In this document: positions 21,841 through 33,963 of the stretch, piece by piece
Numbering within the stretch: the first letter of the stretch is position 1
Layout: each line of letters starts with the position of its first letter
From: Syncephalastrum monosporum B8922
Lineage: Eukaryota > Mucoromycota > Mucoromycetes > Mucorales > Syncephalastraceae
DNA length: 64,000 nucleotides
Assembly (NCBI GenBank): GCA_000697355.1
Contig: JNEN01000888.1
Location: 1 to 64,000 of the forward strand
Direction of reading: 5' to 3'
Position numbers and translations under genes: made by a program
The notes under the pieces: generated by a model
Database searches by the model: none
Seen by the model: the letters and a program-made list of their open reading frames with translations, nothing else
Told to the model about the DNA's origin: nothing

Positions 21841-23444
21841 GGCGGCTTGTCAAAAAAAATGAAAGAGAGAGGATGAGCACAAATATCCCATTGAAAAAGT
21901 CAGCAGACCCAAAAACCTATCCTATCGCGTATGTCGATCCGGCCAATTTCATGCTTTGCTCTTCAAATAAGCTATTTAGTGAAGAATATGAAGGTACATG
22001 CTCTACAGGCTGCCATTGAGCGTCCAAATGGTCTCGATGACTTCGGACTCTCCAGACAAAAACGCGCTATCATTTAAAACCGTGCTATAGAACGCATCCC
22101 GCCCCAGCATGGTGGGGTCATTGGAAAATAACAGACGAGGAAAAATGTCTAGCTCATTAAGGCATGTCTCCTGAGTCAGTCATGACGGTATCAATTCGAC
22201 AGATACTAAATCTGCTTCTTTCAGTAGCTAAACCACCGCGCAAATGTGGATAAAGGTGTTTGGACCCACTCAGAGTGCTGACAGTTCAGCAACAATGCAG
22301 TGGTACATTCAGCTGAAGAGCATACATACCGCACGGCTATCATATACTTAACTTTTCAAATTTCTTTTGGGAGACTTTCTGAAAGTATCATACACATACT
22401 CGACAAATGCTCGTTTAAACGCGCAGTTTCCAGCCGTTGGTTAGAAGTGAAGAAGCTTGCGGCATGCTGCACAATTCTTTCCGCATCAATGGCTGAGATT
22501 ATCGAGTCCCTCCGCATAGGCACATACATCGCATACAGAACACGTGAGCACAGCAGATAGTGTACTGGATATCGCGTATGAAGCGGTCAGGGCCGAAGCT
22601 TACTAAAAATCAGACCTTATTTCCAACACACGAGGTGTGAACGAACTCAGAGCTCTATGAGCTACTATAGCACATATATTTCACACCGGTTAAACACCGC
22701 TTGCAAATATACATACCAGCTATCCAGTGTCTGTGTCCCTCTCTCTCTCTTGATATTTGAAGGAAGAAAGAGTGCTGTTAAGGCACAGACTGTGTCAGCT
22801 ATCGGGGTTCCATACGCGGATTCGGCAAACCAGACGACCCAGAGTCTTCATGAAGGCCGTCCAACTGTGTTCTGGCATACGCACCTAGAAACAACAAAAA
22901 AGTCATGTGCTGGCTATACTGAACTGAGTTGAATGAACCTCGTGCATCACAGACACTCTCTCTGGATACTAAATTTGGGAAAAATTGTGTTTTATGCACT
23001 TATCCTGCATAGTATGAACGCAGCATGCATCCTTTAGTATATGCATGCTCGAGAGGACGAGCACACACATTCTCTTGTATGAACGAGTGCCTCGGGATCA
23101 CTCATATCACGCGTGATCATGGAAACCACTGGGGTCTCGAAGGGACATGTAAAAATTACTTTTTTTTCATTTCTGCATGCAGATCAAAAAAGTGGGTGAT
23201 TTACAAACAACGGAAACGCGGGGAGGTTGTCCGAAGGAAAAAAAGGGGTCTTTTTGGTTTAAAAAAAAGTTGCGGGTTGTGTGAGGCTTTCATACAAATG
23301 GAAGAGAATAAATAACAAAGGGTGGGATTACATTACAAATGCAAAGGTATCTCGAAAGAAAGGAGAAAAGAAGGATAGAAGGAGGAGAATGCAAAAAGAG
23401 AATGAGGAAATGAGAGGAAGGAAGAGAATAGAGAGATGAATGCA
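21841..23444. other. Intergenic, 1.6 kb
   Basis: No gene seen; only short frames without family features. A pair of adjacent small hairpins lies at 23023-23061: GCATGCAT paired with ATGCATGC, then GCTCG paired with CGAGC. The region joins the upstream side of the pseudouridine synthase and the 3' side of the NIPA-like gene. Confidence 0.5.
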
Positions 23445-25368
23445 TTAGTGAGGATGAGATACAAGTCCAGCTCGGTCATCATCTTCGTCGAGCGCATCGG
23501 GTCGACGGAAGCTGCTGCGCAGCGAGTGCCAGGGCTCCAGCACCGCCTGGGCGCGACGCGAAGGTGGTGGTGGGTCGATCGGTTGGATCTCAAACGACGC
23601 AGATCGCATGTCCGGTGGCAGGGGCGATACGGGCGACATGAGTTCTATACGAACATAACAACCCAAACAGAATGAACACCTTATACCTCTTTTTTTTTTT
23701 TGTTGTGTAGATATACGTTACCTTTCTCTGACATTTCGTCAAACGTTCTTGAGCTGCGAGAGAGCGTCAAGCTGCGGCGGGAGGTGACCGCGTAGCGGTT
23801 GGTACCAGTGAAGGGACGCGCGAGCACGTCGCCCGGGCCTGGATCACGCGTACCCACACTTTCCTGGTCCTCACACATCATCTTTTCATTCTCAAACATC
23901 TGGAGCACGCTTCGACGACGGCGACTGTCGACGCTGCTGGTGTCGTCGACGGAGGCATCACTGCGCGAGTTGTGAAGAAGAGCGACGCCGGAACAAATGA
24001 CCAGGAAGCCAAAGACACACGACACAATGTCGACCGGTGAGGCGTCAAAGCCGCGGTAGAGGACGATGGAGCTGACAATGGTGAGGGTCGTGAACAAGAC
24101 ATAATAGGTGGGCGTGACGAGGGCGGTGTTGAAAAGGTTGAGAGCTTTGTTGAGATAGACGATCTCAATGATGAGGGTGACAGCGGTCAGTACAAGCACG
24201 AGGTAGAGGAACCAATTGGTAAATTGGTTGCTGATGGTGATAGAGTGCACGATCGCTGCGCCAAGACCTTGTGTAAACACGACCGAGAGCGAGCCGATCC
24301 AGGAGCATACGCCGATATACACCAGCATGTTCTTTTTACCCCATCGCGGGCCACAGTAAAAGACGAGAAAGAGGGAGACGACGACGGCGATACCCGCATA
24401 GACCAAGAAGCCTGAAATTTTTTTTAAGGAAAAGTCGTTGAAATTAAAGATAAAAAAAAAAGTCAGTTCCACTGATCAACGAGAGAGATCACAAAAGAGG
24501 AAAAACAATTAACGTACCGACGGAGAGCATGAGGCGTTTAAAAGTGTCGATCGAGGTGTCAGAGGCACCTTCCTCTGGGGCGTGCAAGACGATAATGACC
24601 GCGCCAAAGATGCACTGTAAGCAACCCATCTTGCCCTGGAAGCTGAGACGTTCTTTGAGGAAGATGGAGGAGAGGACGGCGCTGATGACGACGCTTAGGG
24701 CGCCGAGCGGTGTGACAAGAATGGCAGCTGCAAATGAGTATGCAACAAAGTTACAAAGCCTAGATTACAATAATAATAATAATATAATAACAAATCAAAT
24801 CGTCAGCCATTGTCCCCAAAACCTTGTATTTTCTGTGATACTTACTCGCCCACGATCACTGTGATTTAGAAAGAAAGAAAGAAAGAAAGAAAAAGAATCA
24901 GTGATCGGTCCAGACGTGGAGGTAGACGGTCTATCACACTTACTGAGGATCATCCCTGACCACCACATGAATGACTTCAAGTATGCATAACCTTCGCCTG
25001 CTTCGCATCCTGCAAAAAAGAAAACAGACAGACGGAGTGTCAGAGGGCTGTGACCTGATCTGTCCCATCGCATCTCCCTTATGCACGATACCGTACCTGA
25101 TCTGCCCATGGATTCTATCAGGCCTTTCTTTTTGAAGACAAAGCTGCTTCCGATAAACAAGCCTAAAGGACGGGTGGAGTGAGCAAAGAGGCCCTTTGGC
25201 AGTCTAGCTTTCGTTCTTTTTTCGGGGGTGGGGTGTTGTTTGAAGGGAGTGATCAAACGCACCAGAGGCGACAGCCAAGCTCAGGCCAATAGCCTTGTAA
25301 AGTCCGCCGTGGGCGTTGGTGGGGTCACTGCCGAAAGGATCGACTGTGGAATTGGAAGCATCGCTCAT
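23445..25368 (-). CDS. NIPA-type magnesium transporter family protein
   Basis: Multi-pass membrane protein of the NIPA/DMT superfamily, members of which carry Mg2+ across plasma or endosomal membranes. Signatures: [13 protein letters not shown] after helix 1, [40 protein letters not shown], then [20 protein letters not shown]. Later helices include [18 protein letters not shown] and [19 protein letters not shown] sequence. The last 130 residues are a Ser/Arg-rich cytosolic tail with acidic end. Introns at 25163-25262, 25010-25096, 24859-24943, 24760-24845, 24412-24517 and 23645-23721 give 460 aa; exon 4 is only 13 nt. Start: [16 protein letters not shown], the first ATG before helix 1. Confidence 0.87.
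24846..24858 (-). other. 13-nt micro-exon of the NIPA-like gene
   Basis: Flanked by AATCACAG and GTAAGT, it encodes part of MIVGE, the start of the conserved VGELCNF motif. Both neighbouring introns (85 and 86 bp) have good splice signals. Confidence 0.75.
24868..24890. repeat. AAAG microsatellite in intron
   Basis: About five AAAG copies on the plus strand, forming the pyrimidine tract just upstream of the 13-nt exon of the minus-strand NIPA-like gene. Confidence 0.85.
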
Positions 25369-25754
25369 GGTGATGAGAGAAACGAAAGAGAAAGAGAAAG
25401 AGAGAAAGAGAGAGGAAGGCGAGGGGGTGAGGGTAGAAAGTGAAAACGGAAGAGAAGAAGAGCGAGCGAAAGACGAAAACAGGGTCTCTTTTTGGGGGTT
25501 TTGCCGAGGGGGGGAGGTTGAGAATACGAAAAGGCAAGGCAAAGCCAAGCCAAGCCTTACTGTAAGCGGGCTTGTTCTGTTATGGCCTCGTTTCAAATGA
25601 GGATGTGATTATGCGGATTGACAAAAAAGGCCCGGTCCCTTATTTCTTTTACACTGGGCTGTTACTATTTTAAGACAGGTCGACCCAAATCAAGACGCTA
25701 ATAAAAATAATACGTGTGGAATCATGGAGTATGTATATCAAATAGTAAATTATT
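25369..25754. other. Intergenic between NIPA-like and mucin-like genes
   Basis: 386 bp upstream of the NIPA-like gene and downstream of the mucin-like stop. A GA-rich stretch at about 25379-25450 (pyrimidine-rich on the transcribed strand) is the likely 5' leader of the NIPA-like gene. Confidence 0.5.
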
Positions 25755-28700
25755 TCAGAAATAGTCATATCTAGTGCCGGCTTGCTGCTGCTGCTGCTGT
25801 TGTTGCGGCGCTTGGTTGTACGCGTTGGGGCCAGCTGCGTAGGATGCCGGATCCTGAGCGCCTGCGCGGAAAGGGTTGTGGTCAGCCCCATCGACTGGCA
25901 CAGGGGTCGGATTCAGCTGGGGCAGGTACGACTGGTGGCGGTTGTACTCGGGTCGAGGGTCGAAGGGCACAGGCATGTTCTCGGGCGGGATCGTCACCCC
26001 AGACTCGCGCGTCATGCCATACCCAGTGTTGTCAGCACCAGCAGCAGGGTAGGATGTGTAGTCGTATGACGCAGGGTGCTGGTTCTCGTGGGGGGCTAGC
26101 GCAGCCGCCCCGATCGCAGCTGTGCCTGCAGCATAGAGCTCGCTCTGCGTCGCCTGCCGAGGGTTGTCGCTGTACGGTGCGTGGACGGACGGGGGCGGAG
26201 AGATCGAAGCACGGTCGCCGGTCTGGCCCACCATCGGCGGCGAGTCGGACAAGGCGGGCGGTCCTCCTGAGGAAGGTCCGAGGACTTGCGCCAAGAAGTT
26301 GTACTTTGACATGCGCGCAGCCATTCCCGACGTGCGTCCTTCATTTTCTGCCATGGCAGCCCCCGCAGCGCCTGCGCCCGCTGCTGCTCCTGCCCCTCCT
26401 GCAATAGCCGCATCCGCGTAGCCTGCTTCCGAATTCACGAGATCCCGGAATTGCTGCTGCTGTTGCATGCGCGCCGCACGCCGACGCGCAGCCTGGCTGC
26501 GACGCCGCAAAAAGAAGAGCGCAAACAGGAGCAGGAATGCACCGGCAATCGAGCCAAGCACAGCGCCGGCAATCTGGCCACCGGACATGTTGCTGTTCGA
26601 GTTCTGGGGCGGGTCCGCACACTGGTTGTTGCTGCCACAGTACGCAGACTCGCACTGGAAGTCTTCGTAGCAGAACGCGCCGTTCGCGAGCAGCTTGACG
26701 CACTTGTCGGTCGCGGCATTACAGAAGTAGTCGGATGTACACTTGCCGTTCACTGCGTTAGGGTCGCTTGCGCATTCACTTTGGCCGAGGACCAGCGAAG
26801 GCGTCGCGGTCGACGACGTCACAGAGAACGAGTGGCTCGTGGGGCTAGTGGCGGTGTTATCGTCTTCGCTCGACGTCATTTCTTGTGCCTTCATGCTTGC
26901 GTCGTCCGTCGTGGTACTGGTGGTGGTGGGATCAGGCGTGGCTGAGGTAGGTGAGTCTGTCGTGGTCGGACCATCGGTCGTGCTCGACGACTCGCTCGTA
27001 GGAATCGCTGCGGCGACCTTGTTGGCATCTGACGTCGAGCTCGTCTCGGACGAAGCAGCGTCGGAAGAAGCAGCGTCGGAAGAAGCAGCGTCGGAAGAAG
27101 CAGCATCTGACGACGACGAGGACTCTTCTTGACTCGACTCGGCCGAAGACTCGGCAGACGCAGTCATCACACCTGCTCCCGAACTGTTGAGGTCGTCGCT
27201 CGAAGACGGCGCAGCGGTCGTAGGTATGGCTGTCGTGGGCACGGCCGTCGAAGGCACGCTTGAGGATCCTGCGGTTGTGGGCACAGCGGTTGATGGAATC
27301 GAAGAGGATGGGTCAGAAGAGTCGCTGTTCCAATTGGTGGGCGTATACGAGAACGAGAATGAAGTCGTGGACGAGGCTTCATCACTAGGCGCCGTGGTAG
27401 GGTCGGCTGCCGAGCTCACAGCCTCAGAGTCCGAAGCGGATGGGCCATACGTGCTCTCAGAGCTGCTTCCCCAATGATATGACCATGTCGACGAGTACGT
27501 CTCGGTTTCAGTCGCACCTCCGTGGCCATGATCATGAGAAGGCCCTGTTTCGGTCGCGCTAGAATCAGCGCTGTCTGTCGGGTCGCCGTAGCCATCGCTC
27601 TTGCTGTGCTGGCCATGTCCGTGACCGTAGCCGGTATCGTCGGATGGCGTCGCGTCTGCACTGTCCGTCGGTTCGCCGTTGTTGCCATAGCCATCGTGAT
27701 TTTTGCCGTTGTTGCCTTGACCGTGGCCATGATCATGACCATTGTCAGACGGGCTCGCATCTGCGTTGTCCGTCGGTCCGCCGTGGTTGCCGTTGCCATA
27801 GTGATCTTTGCCACTGTTGCCTTGGCCATCGTTGTTGCCAGCGTTTTCGCCGTCGTTACCAGCGTTCGTGTTTTTGCCATCGTTGCCCTGGCCGTTGCCG
27901 TTCCCTTTCCCAGAATCGGTCGAATCTGCACTGTCGTGCGCGTTGCCGTTGCCGGTCTGGTCATGGTTGCCGTTGCCTTTTTCAGCGCCACTGGCATCGC
28001 CGCTACTGCTATCGTGCGCATTATCACTGGCATCGGACGCAGGGCCATTGCCCTTGTCAGTTGCAGCAGATGAGTCGTTGCTGCTATCATGGGCACTGTT
28101 GCCGTTGCCGGACGCGTCGTGGTTGCCATTGCCTTTGTCGGCACCGGTGGCATCGCCGTTGCTGCTTTCGTTCGCCTTGTCGGATGCAGGACCATTTCCT
28201 TTGTCAGCTGGAGCGGAGGCACCATCGTTGCTGCTGCTGCTGCTGCTGCTGTCAGGACCGCTCTTGTCGTTGCCGGATGCGTCGTGGTTGCCGCTGTTAC
28301 TGGCGCTATCGTGCGAATCGGATGCAGGACCGTTTCCTTTGTCAGCTGGAGCGGAGGCACCATCGTTGCTGCTGCTGCTGCTGCTGCTGCTGTCAGGGCC
28401 GCTGCTGTCAGGACCGCTCTTGTTGCCAGATGCGTCGTGGTTGCCGCCGTTACTGGCGCTATCGTGCGAGTCGGATGCAGGACCGTTTCCTTTGTCAGCC
28501 GCAGAGGAAGCATCATTACTGGATCCCTTGTCACCACCCAAAGGCGAGGAGGATCCGGAATTACCGCTACCGGCGTCACCTGCACTGCTACCGCCTTGAT
28601 TGCCGGCACCCTCGTTGCCACCGCCCTTGTCGGCTAGATAAATTCATGAGTCAAATTTTTTTTTTCGTGTCTGCAAATGAAGGTCACGTACCACCAACAT

Positions 28701-29070
28701 CTCCAGAAGATGGGCCGCCTGCGCTTCCGCCACCTGGGCCTTCACTGCCAGCACCTCCACTTCCGGCACCTCCACCTGGGCCTTCACCACCGCCACCAGC
28801 GCCGGGACCTCCAGCGTCACCACCAGGTCCACGTTTTCGCAGAGCGACAACATGGCCGGCTAAAGATACAGTGCGGTCATCTTGTGTAGTTTTGGCTGTT
28901 GTCATTTTTCCATATCAGAAGTTCGCTCGTGGGAACGTCAGAGAGAATGAATTGTTACCTGCTTGCGCAACGCTGAATACGAGTGAAATAACAATAAAGG
29001 CTAATAAATAACGAAATAAAAGGGAATGTGATCGCCGTGCGCGCGCGGACTTTGCTAAGGTGGACGTCAT
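25755..29070 (-). CDS. Mucin-like single-pass membrane protein
   Basis: 1052 aa, family not recognised. A basic start (MTSTLAKSARARRSHS) precedes a hydrophobic signal segment (LLFRYLLAFIVISLVFSVA). A Gly/Pro-rich block and about 650 residues of Ser/Asp/Gly/Asn/Thr-rich repeats follow, suited to heavy O-glycosylation. Then come a Cys-rich segment with eight or more Cys (CASDPNAVNGKC, CNAATDKC, FCYEDFQC, YCGSNNQC), a transmembrane helix (IAGAVLGSIAGAFLLLFALF) stopped by RRRSQAARRR, and a cytosolic tail of about 270 residues with poly-Gln runs. The topology resembles fungal surface sensors or adhesins, an inference only. Introns at 28860-28958 and 28634-28691. Confidence 0.8.
25782..25806. repeat. 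Poly-Gln triplet run
   Basis: CTG/TTG triplets on the plus strand that encode a run of eight Gln near the C terminus of the mucin-like protein. A second, shorter Gln run lies at about 26450-26467. Confidence 0.85.
28033..28510. repeat. ~140-bp tandem repeat inside the mucin-like gene
   Basis: Units starting at about 28033, 28180, 28318 and 28471 share a TCGGAtGCAGGaCC opening and encode blocks like DKGNGPASDSHDSASN followed by poly-Ser. Units vary (147, 138 and 153 bp) mainly by number of CTG triplets, with the longest runs at 28229-28251 and 28366-28392. Confidence 0.85.
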
Positions 29071-32000
29071 CGGGTGAATATGTAGAATGAAGTCGTCGTC
29101 GTCGGCGTCGTCAACGTCGGTTCGTCGTCGGTTAGGAAGTGAAGGGGATAAATGAAAGGACTGGAGTATTAAAAATACACAGGAAGATTCGTAGAAGAAG
29201 AAAAGGAAAAAGAACGAAGGGAAATGGTGAGTAAAAAAAAAAGCTTACTTTCTTGGTTTCTTCGCAAGGCAAGACAACCACCCGAATTGAATCACAGTTA
29301 TTAAAATGCTACTCTGCTCGCACACTGCCTTTGCTTATTTCTGAAATCGGGAACGCGGTCGCCATCTAAAAGAGGTCAAAACTAGTCCTCCACTTTGCCG
29401 TTTGTATCACACTCTTATTGCTTTTGCGCGGGTTCAGGGAGGGATACCACTGGCCTTCATTGTCCACTTTTCATGTCTTTAATTGCCCTATCCGCGAGTG
29501 TTTTTCACGATGATTGTAGCGGCATCATTTACTGTTCCTCCCTGGATTATAAATTTTCATATCACTTCACCGCGAACCGGGTCGTCAGACTGGCTGTGCA
29601 ATCTGTGTAACGAAGATCGTCACCCGAAATGAATTTCATTATTTTCTGCACATCTTTATCCTGTCATACAACTGAAGTCAACTTCTTCCTTTCTAACATT
29701 TTCTTGCTCCCAGGATGATAAAAATATTGAAATACAGGAGTAAATCAATTTGAAAAAAATCCATAATTCGAGTTGCCAAAGAAATAGCTCTTGAGGCATC
29801 TATTTTAAGAAAAAAGTCTTGAGCTAAGGGATTGAGGTTACACGTGCGGGATTTCTTTTTCAAATGGGATAGATTTCTTACTGAATTGCACGCGGATTTG
29901 ACGCGTGTGCAGTTTTCCACACTTCATGGTACTGCCACATGCTCCATAGTGCGAGTATATATTAATATTGGTACGTTATATCTTCCATCAAGCAGTAGCA
30001 GCTTCACAGGATCTACTGATCCACATGACTCATGCTATTTGACGAGAAGACCTATATGCGTTTGACTGCAGCTTCGTGGATCATCCCCTCTCCAAAGTGA
30101 ATTGTGATCCATGTCCTACGTGACGCCACCGATGAGCCCCGCTGCTTTGTGCCACTGCACTGCATAACCCATTAATCATGGTGACCTGCCACCTTTAGGC
30201 ATCTGTTATGCATATTTGCGATTTATTTCATATTCAGCATCTTGGGTGAAAGCTTTCAACACCAGTCTATAAAGTAATGCCTGCTTTGATTTTCGGGTGC
30301 TCGTATACTGAGATTTGTTGTTCTTCTGCACGTCCGGTTATCAAAAAAAAAAAAAAAAGCTGCCGGCTTTATGAGATGATTAAGTAGGTTGTACAACCAA
30401 TCTTACATACTAAATGAGGGGATTTCAAATGGGCAGTGAAAAAGCATTTCATGCCATGAAATGAGTAGCACTTAGCTCACGAGACCTACGAGCAGCGACC
30501 TGTCAAACTAAATGAGCAGCTATTACAATACATTTGGACAAATCGCGCTGCGTGCTTTATGCGTACAAAGAAATAAAAAGGTGTGTTATTATATCATGGC
30601 TTTAATAAAGAATGAAGAAGGTGTATGCGATTATAAAACATAGTGGAAGAATGAGTTATAGTGAATGATGATAATATACATTGATATTGAGCCCTATGTA
30701 TCGTTCTTATGCGGCTACACTCGAGGTATGTTTCATCCATGCAAAACAAGAAGAAGAAAAGAATGTACGGTAGTAAGTATCAACATGCGCATTTATGTTG
30801 GTATGTGTACTAGTGCTCAATTTTTCCTATTGCTCTCTGTACACAGTTATAGAGTTGATGTGTACCACCGCCCCGACAGTCATATAATATCATTAGACTG
30901 ATTCTACTACCGCCAAGATGAAATATTTATTACATATATTCACCATCTTTATTTTGCGATAAGGACGAGACCAAGTGGTGGTTTCAGAGATTTTCAATTA
31001 TATCGGTATAGCTCCTTCATGACCTGGATTTTGGGCAATTGAATGATACCCTGTCCTATCCGCTCCTTTCTCAGACCAGTGCACCGTGCATGGCTCTATT
31101 TCAGAGTGCTGGTATGATTTAATCATTTTGTAGAGGTAGTAATTCCAGTATATTGCACACACACCCCTTTCTTTGATATTTCTTAAATTTGAATTGTGAA
31201 GTACGTACTCAATATCTGGTGGTGTTGAGATTCCCTAGAAAGAGATAATTCAGATCTGCATTTTGTGCTCGAGTCTTTCCGTTCATCGCTACAGAATACA
31301 CGTATCTGACTGTAATACACCCCAGAAAGTTTCAAATGCTAGTATACTGATATGTTTCTCAGGAGTCGATAACTGACTGCTTACTTCCTTTAGTAACTTG
31401 CCTTGTCACTCCTATGATTCTAAAGAAAAGCCTACCTCCGCAAGTCCCAAAATGTCGCAACAGGACAGCAGAAAATGTATCATACAATCACCCACATTGG
31501 AAACTTGTAAATAGATGCGGTGAGCAATTTTCACCTATTATATTTTCTCTAACATTATTGGTTGCAAGATGTGATTATTAGATTTCGCCAATGCTAAAAC
31601 AAATGCTCTACTGCCCTGTCTGTCGGCTACGTACACAAAGGTGAAGCTTTCTCTTGTAAGGCTTTGGCACTAACTGCACCCGAGACATATGAACTCGCTT
31701 CAGCAGCAATAGATTTATTCAGCGCTCTCAATTTACGTGTCCGTATTAGTCATGAAGATTCAGTCCTACGAAAGGCTGAATCCGCATAGAATGCTGCATT
31801 TCCGTTGTCGCATACTTGTATAAATATTAATTTGTGCATATACATGGTAGTTATTTACGTGTCTGAGTAACGAGAAAAGCGAGCCTCAGATACATATCTG
31901 CGTAGCCTCGGCAACACTAATACAGTCGGTACACCCGACCGCCTACTACAGGAAAGCGAATAGGCAGGGAGACAAAAGAAACATGGTGAACAATATATTA

Positions 32001-33963
32001 CTTCATACTGGACTGACTGTTACTCTGAACACCTTTCTTTCACATGATCAACAACGACGAGGTATAACTCCAACAGAAACTAAAGTTCTAGAGGTTCTTC
32101 TCCAGCTGCCCACATGCGTTTCAGAATCGGTCCGGTCAAATCAGCTGATTTCGCCGTTGGTGTAACTGAAGACGAGCAGAAGACGGGGACGCAAATCATC
32201 GGGCAAAACACACTTCCCATGTTCTATAGAGCTGGGCGTTGCACTCATTTACAAAATTTGCGATTCATGCCGATCTAATCAGCTCGTCGCTGTATAATGA
32301 TGATTTGGCAGCAAAGATCATCACCACGTTTGTCGATTTGTCGATGGGTAGTGATGAAAATTGAGGGAAGCTTAATATTATGTCGAAGTTAAAGTACAAT
32401 AGGAGTTTTTGGCGGTTATCATGCGCCATGTATAATCCAAATAATCGACTAATCCGGATGGGGTGGGTATGTCTAAGGAGGGACAAAGTATGATGGTAAC
32501 GGGTAAACATTTACAATGCGGGTCTTGTGTGTCAAAGCATCGGATGAGAACGTCTGCTCTCAAGTAGTAGGAAGTTGTAGAAAGGTTATTGCGATCGTTT
32601 ACGTACAGCGATCTTGATAATGTAGTCGGGGATGTAGTCTTGTGGTTTTTTGGGATATCCATCTACCGATCTTCAATGTGGCTTGTACGATGTTCATTCG
32701 CGGCTGTACGCTTACTTGATCCTTCTGCTGTGAAACGCAACTCTCCTACTGTGCCGTGAATGCATCATCTGGGGACACACGCACCATCGCAAACCGGGGA
32801 TTAGGGTAGACGAGACACTGGGCGAGCATGTGGGTAATACGTATAAGCAATTTATATTCTATGAGCCATCCGTCGTGTCATGGCCAAAACAACATGCACA
32901 CATATCAACGCATTCATTTTCTATGTGCTGATACACAGCTCACTTCTTGATGTGCGGAAAAACAAAAGAAATTCCTGACGTTCGAAAGAGATCCACAGAG
33001 GCGCGGGGTGATGAAGTATGTAGTACTATGATCCGATCATTTTTGTCGCGTGGTAGATTACATTAGGCATGAATCTGATGAAGCTTCTCGGCGACAGGCC
33101 CGCGCGTTTTGCTCTAAGAGAATCCTCCTGCCGAAAGCATGAAGCGGCGACTATTTTTTGTAACGCTTGGACCCTCTGGCTCAAGGAGTTCGTGTAATGT
33201 TCAACAGAGATGGCATCAAATGTTTAATGATCCGGCTACTATATTGAAAAATTAGAGAGAATGGAAAAAATATACAATATGGTGCATGTGCAGACTATGG
33301 TGAAATTACGGTAAGGTCTTATCTGATTTTTAACCACTGTTACTCTGTGTACTGATCTATCTCTTTTTGGGCAATTTTGGGTGAACCCGCTCCCCCCTTC
33401 TCCCGACGATCAGATCAGAGCAACTCAAATTCTCGGGACAGCCGAAATCAGATACACCTGAAGAATAATGAGCATGCAGACCGGTTGAAAATTTTTCACA
33501 AGTTAAGTAGGTAACAAGTAAGTGGACTCCAGTAAGTTGCAGCAGAAGTATAGTAAAATAAAGTAAAAGTGAGCACACTGCAGTATTGTTTTCACAAAAT
33601 ATGGTACAGACGCATTATAATCCTGGGATACGGATTGAATTAGAGCATTTATGTTTAGTCTACAATGCAATTGGGCTTTGGGTTGCTGAAACACCATGAT
33701 ACAAACCAAAGAGATGGAACACAATAGACGCTAAAAGCAGGGGGAGAAGGCAACATCATGCAGAGTAAAAGATGTAGACATAGTATTACAACAAAGATGC
33801 AGCTAAGAATAATATAGGAAAATAGAGTGGAGAGGATAAAGTTGATAGGTGTCAAAAAACATTTGAAGGGTGAAAAATAAGGATGACATCCATATATACA
33901 GGAGATGATAATGAAAATACGTATCGAGTTACTTTAATATCAATTAACTTGAGCGCGGTTTTT
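29071..33963. other. 4.9-kb gene desert
   Basis: The largest non-coding stretch in the window. Base composition is more AT-rich than in the genes. Open frames are at most about 90 codons and lack family features. A poly-A run lies at 30344-30358. A short inverted repeat around an MluI-like ACGCGT is at about 29889-29910. I saw no tRNA, snRNA or transposon termini. It separates the mucin-like gene from the 3' end of FTR1. Confidence 0.55.

Noticed and set aside
27644..29011. 455-codon Cys/Arg/His-rich open frame antisense to the mucin-like gene
   Set aside because: Produced by reading the Ser/Asp triplet repeats on the other strand; no start context or domain.
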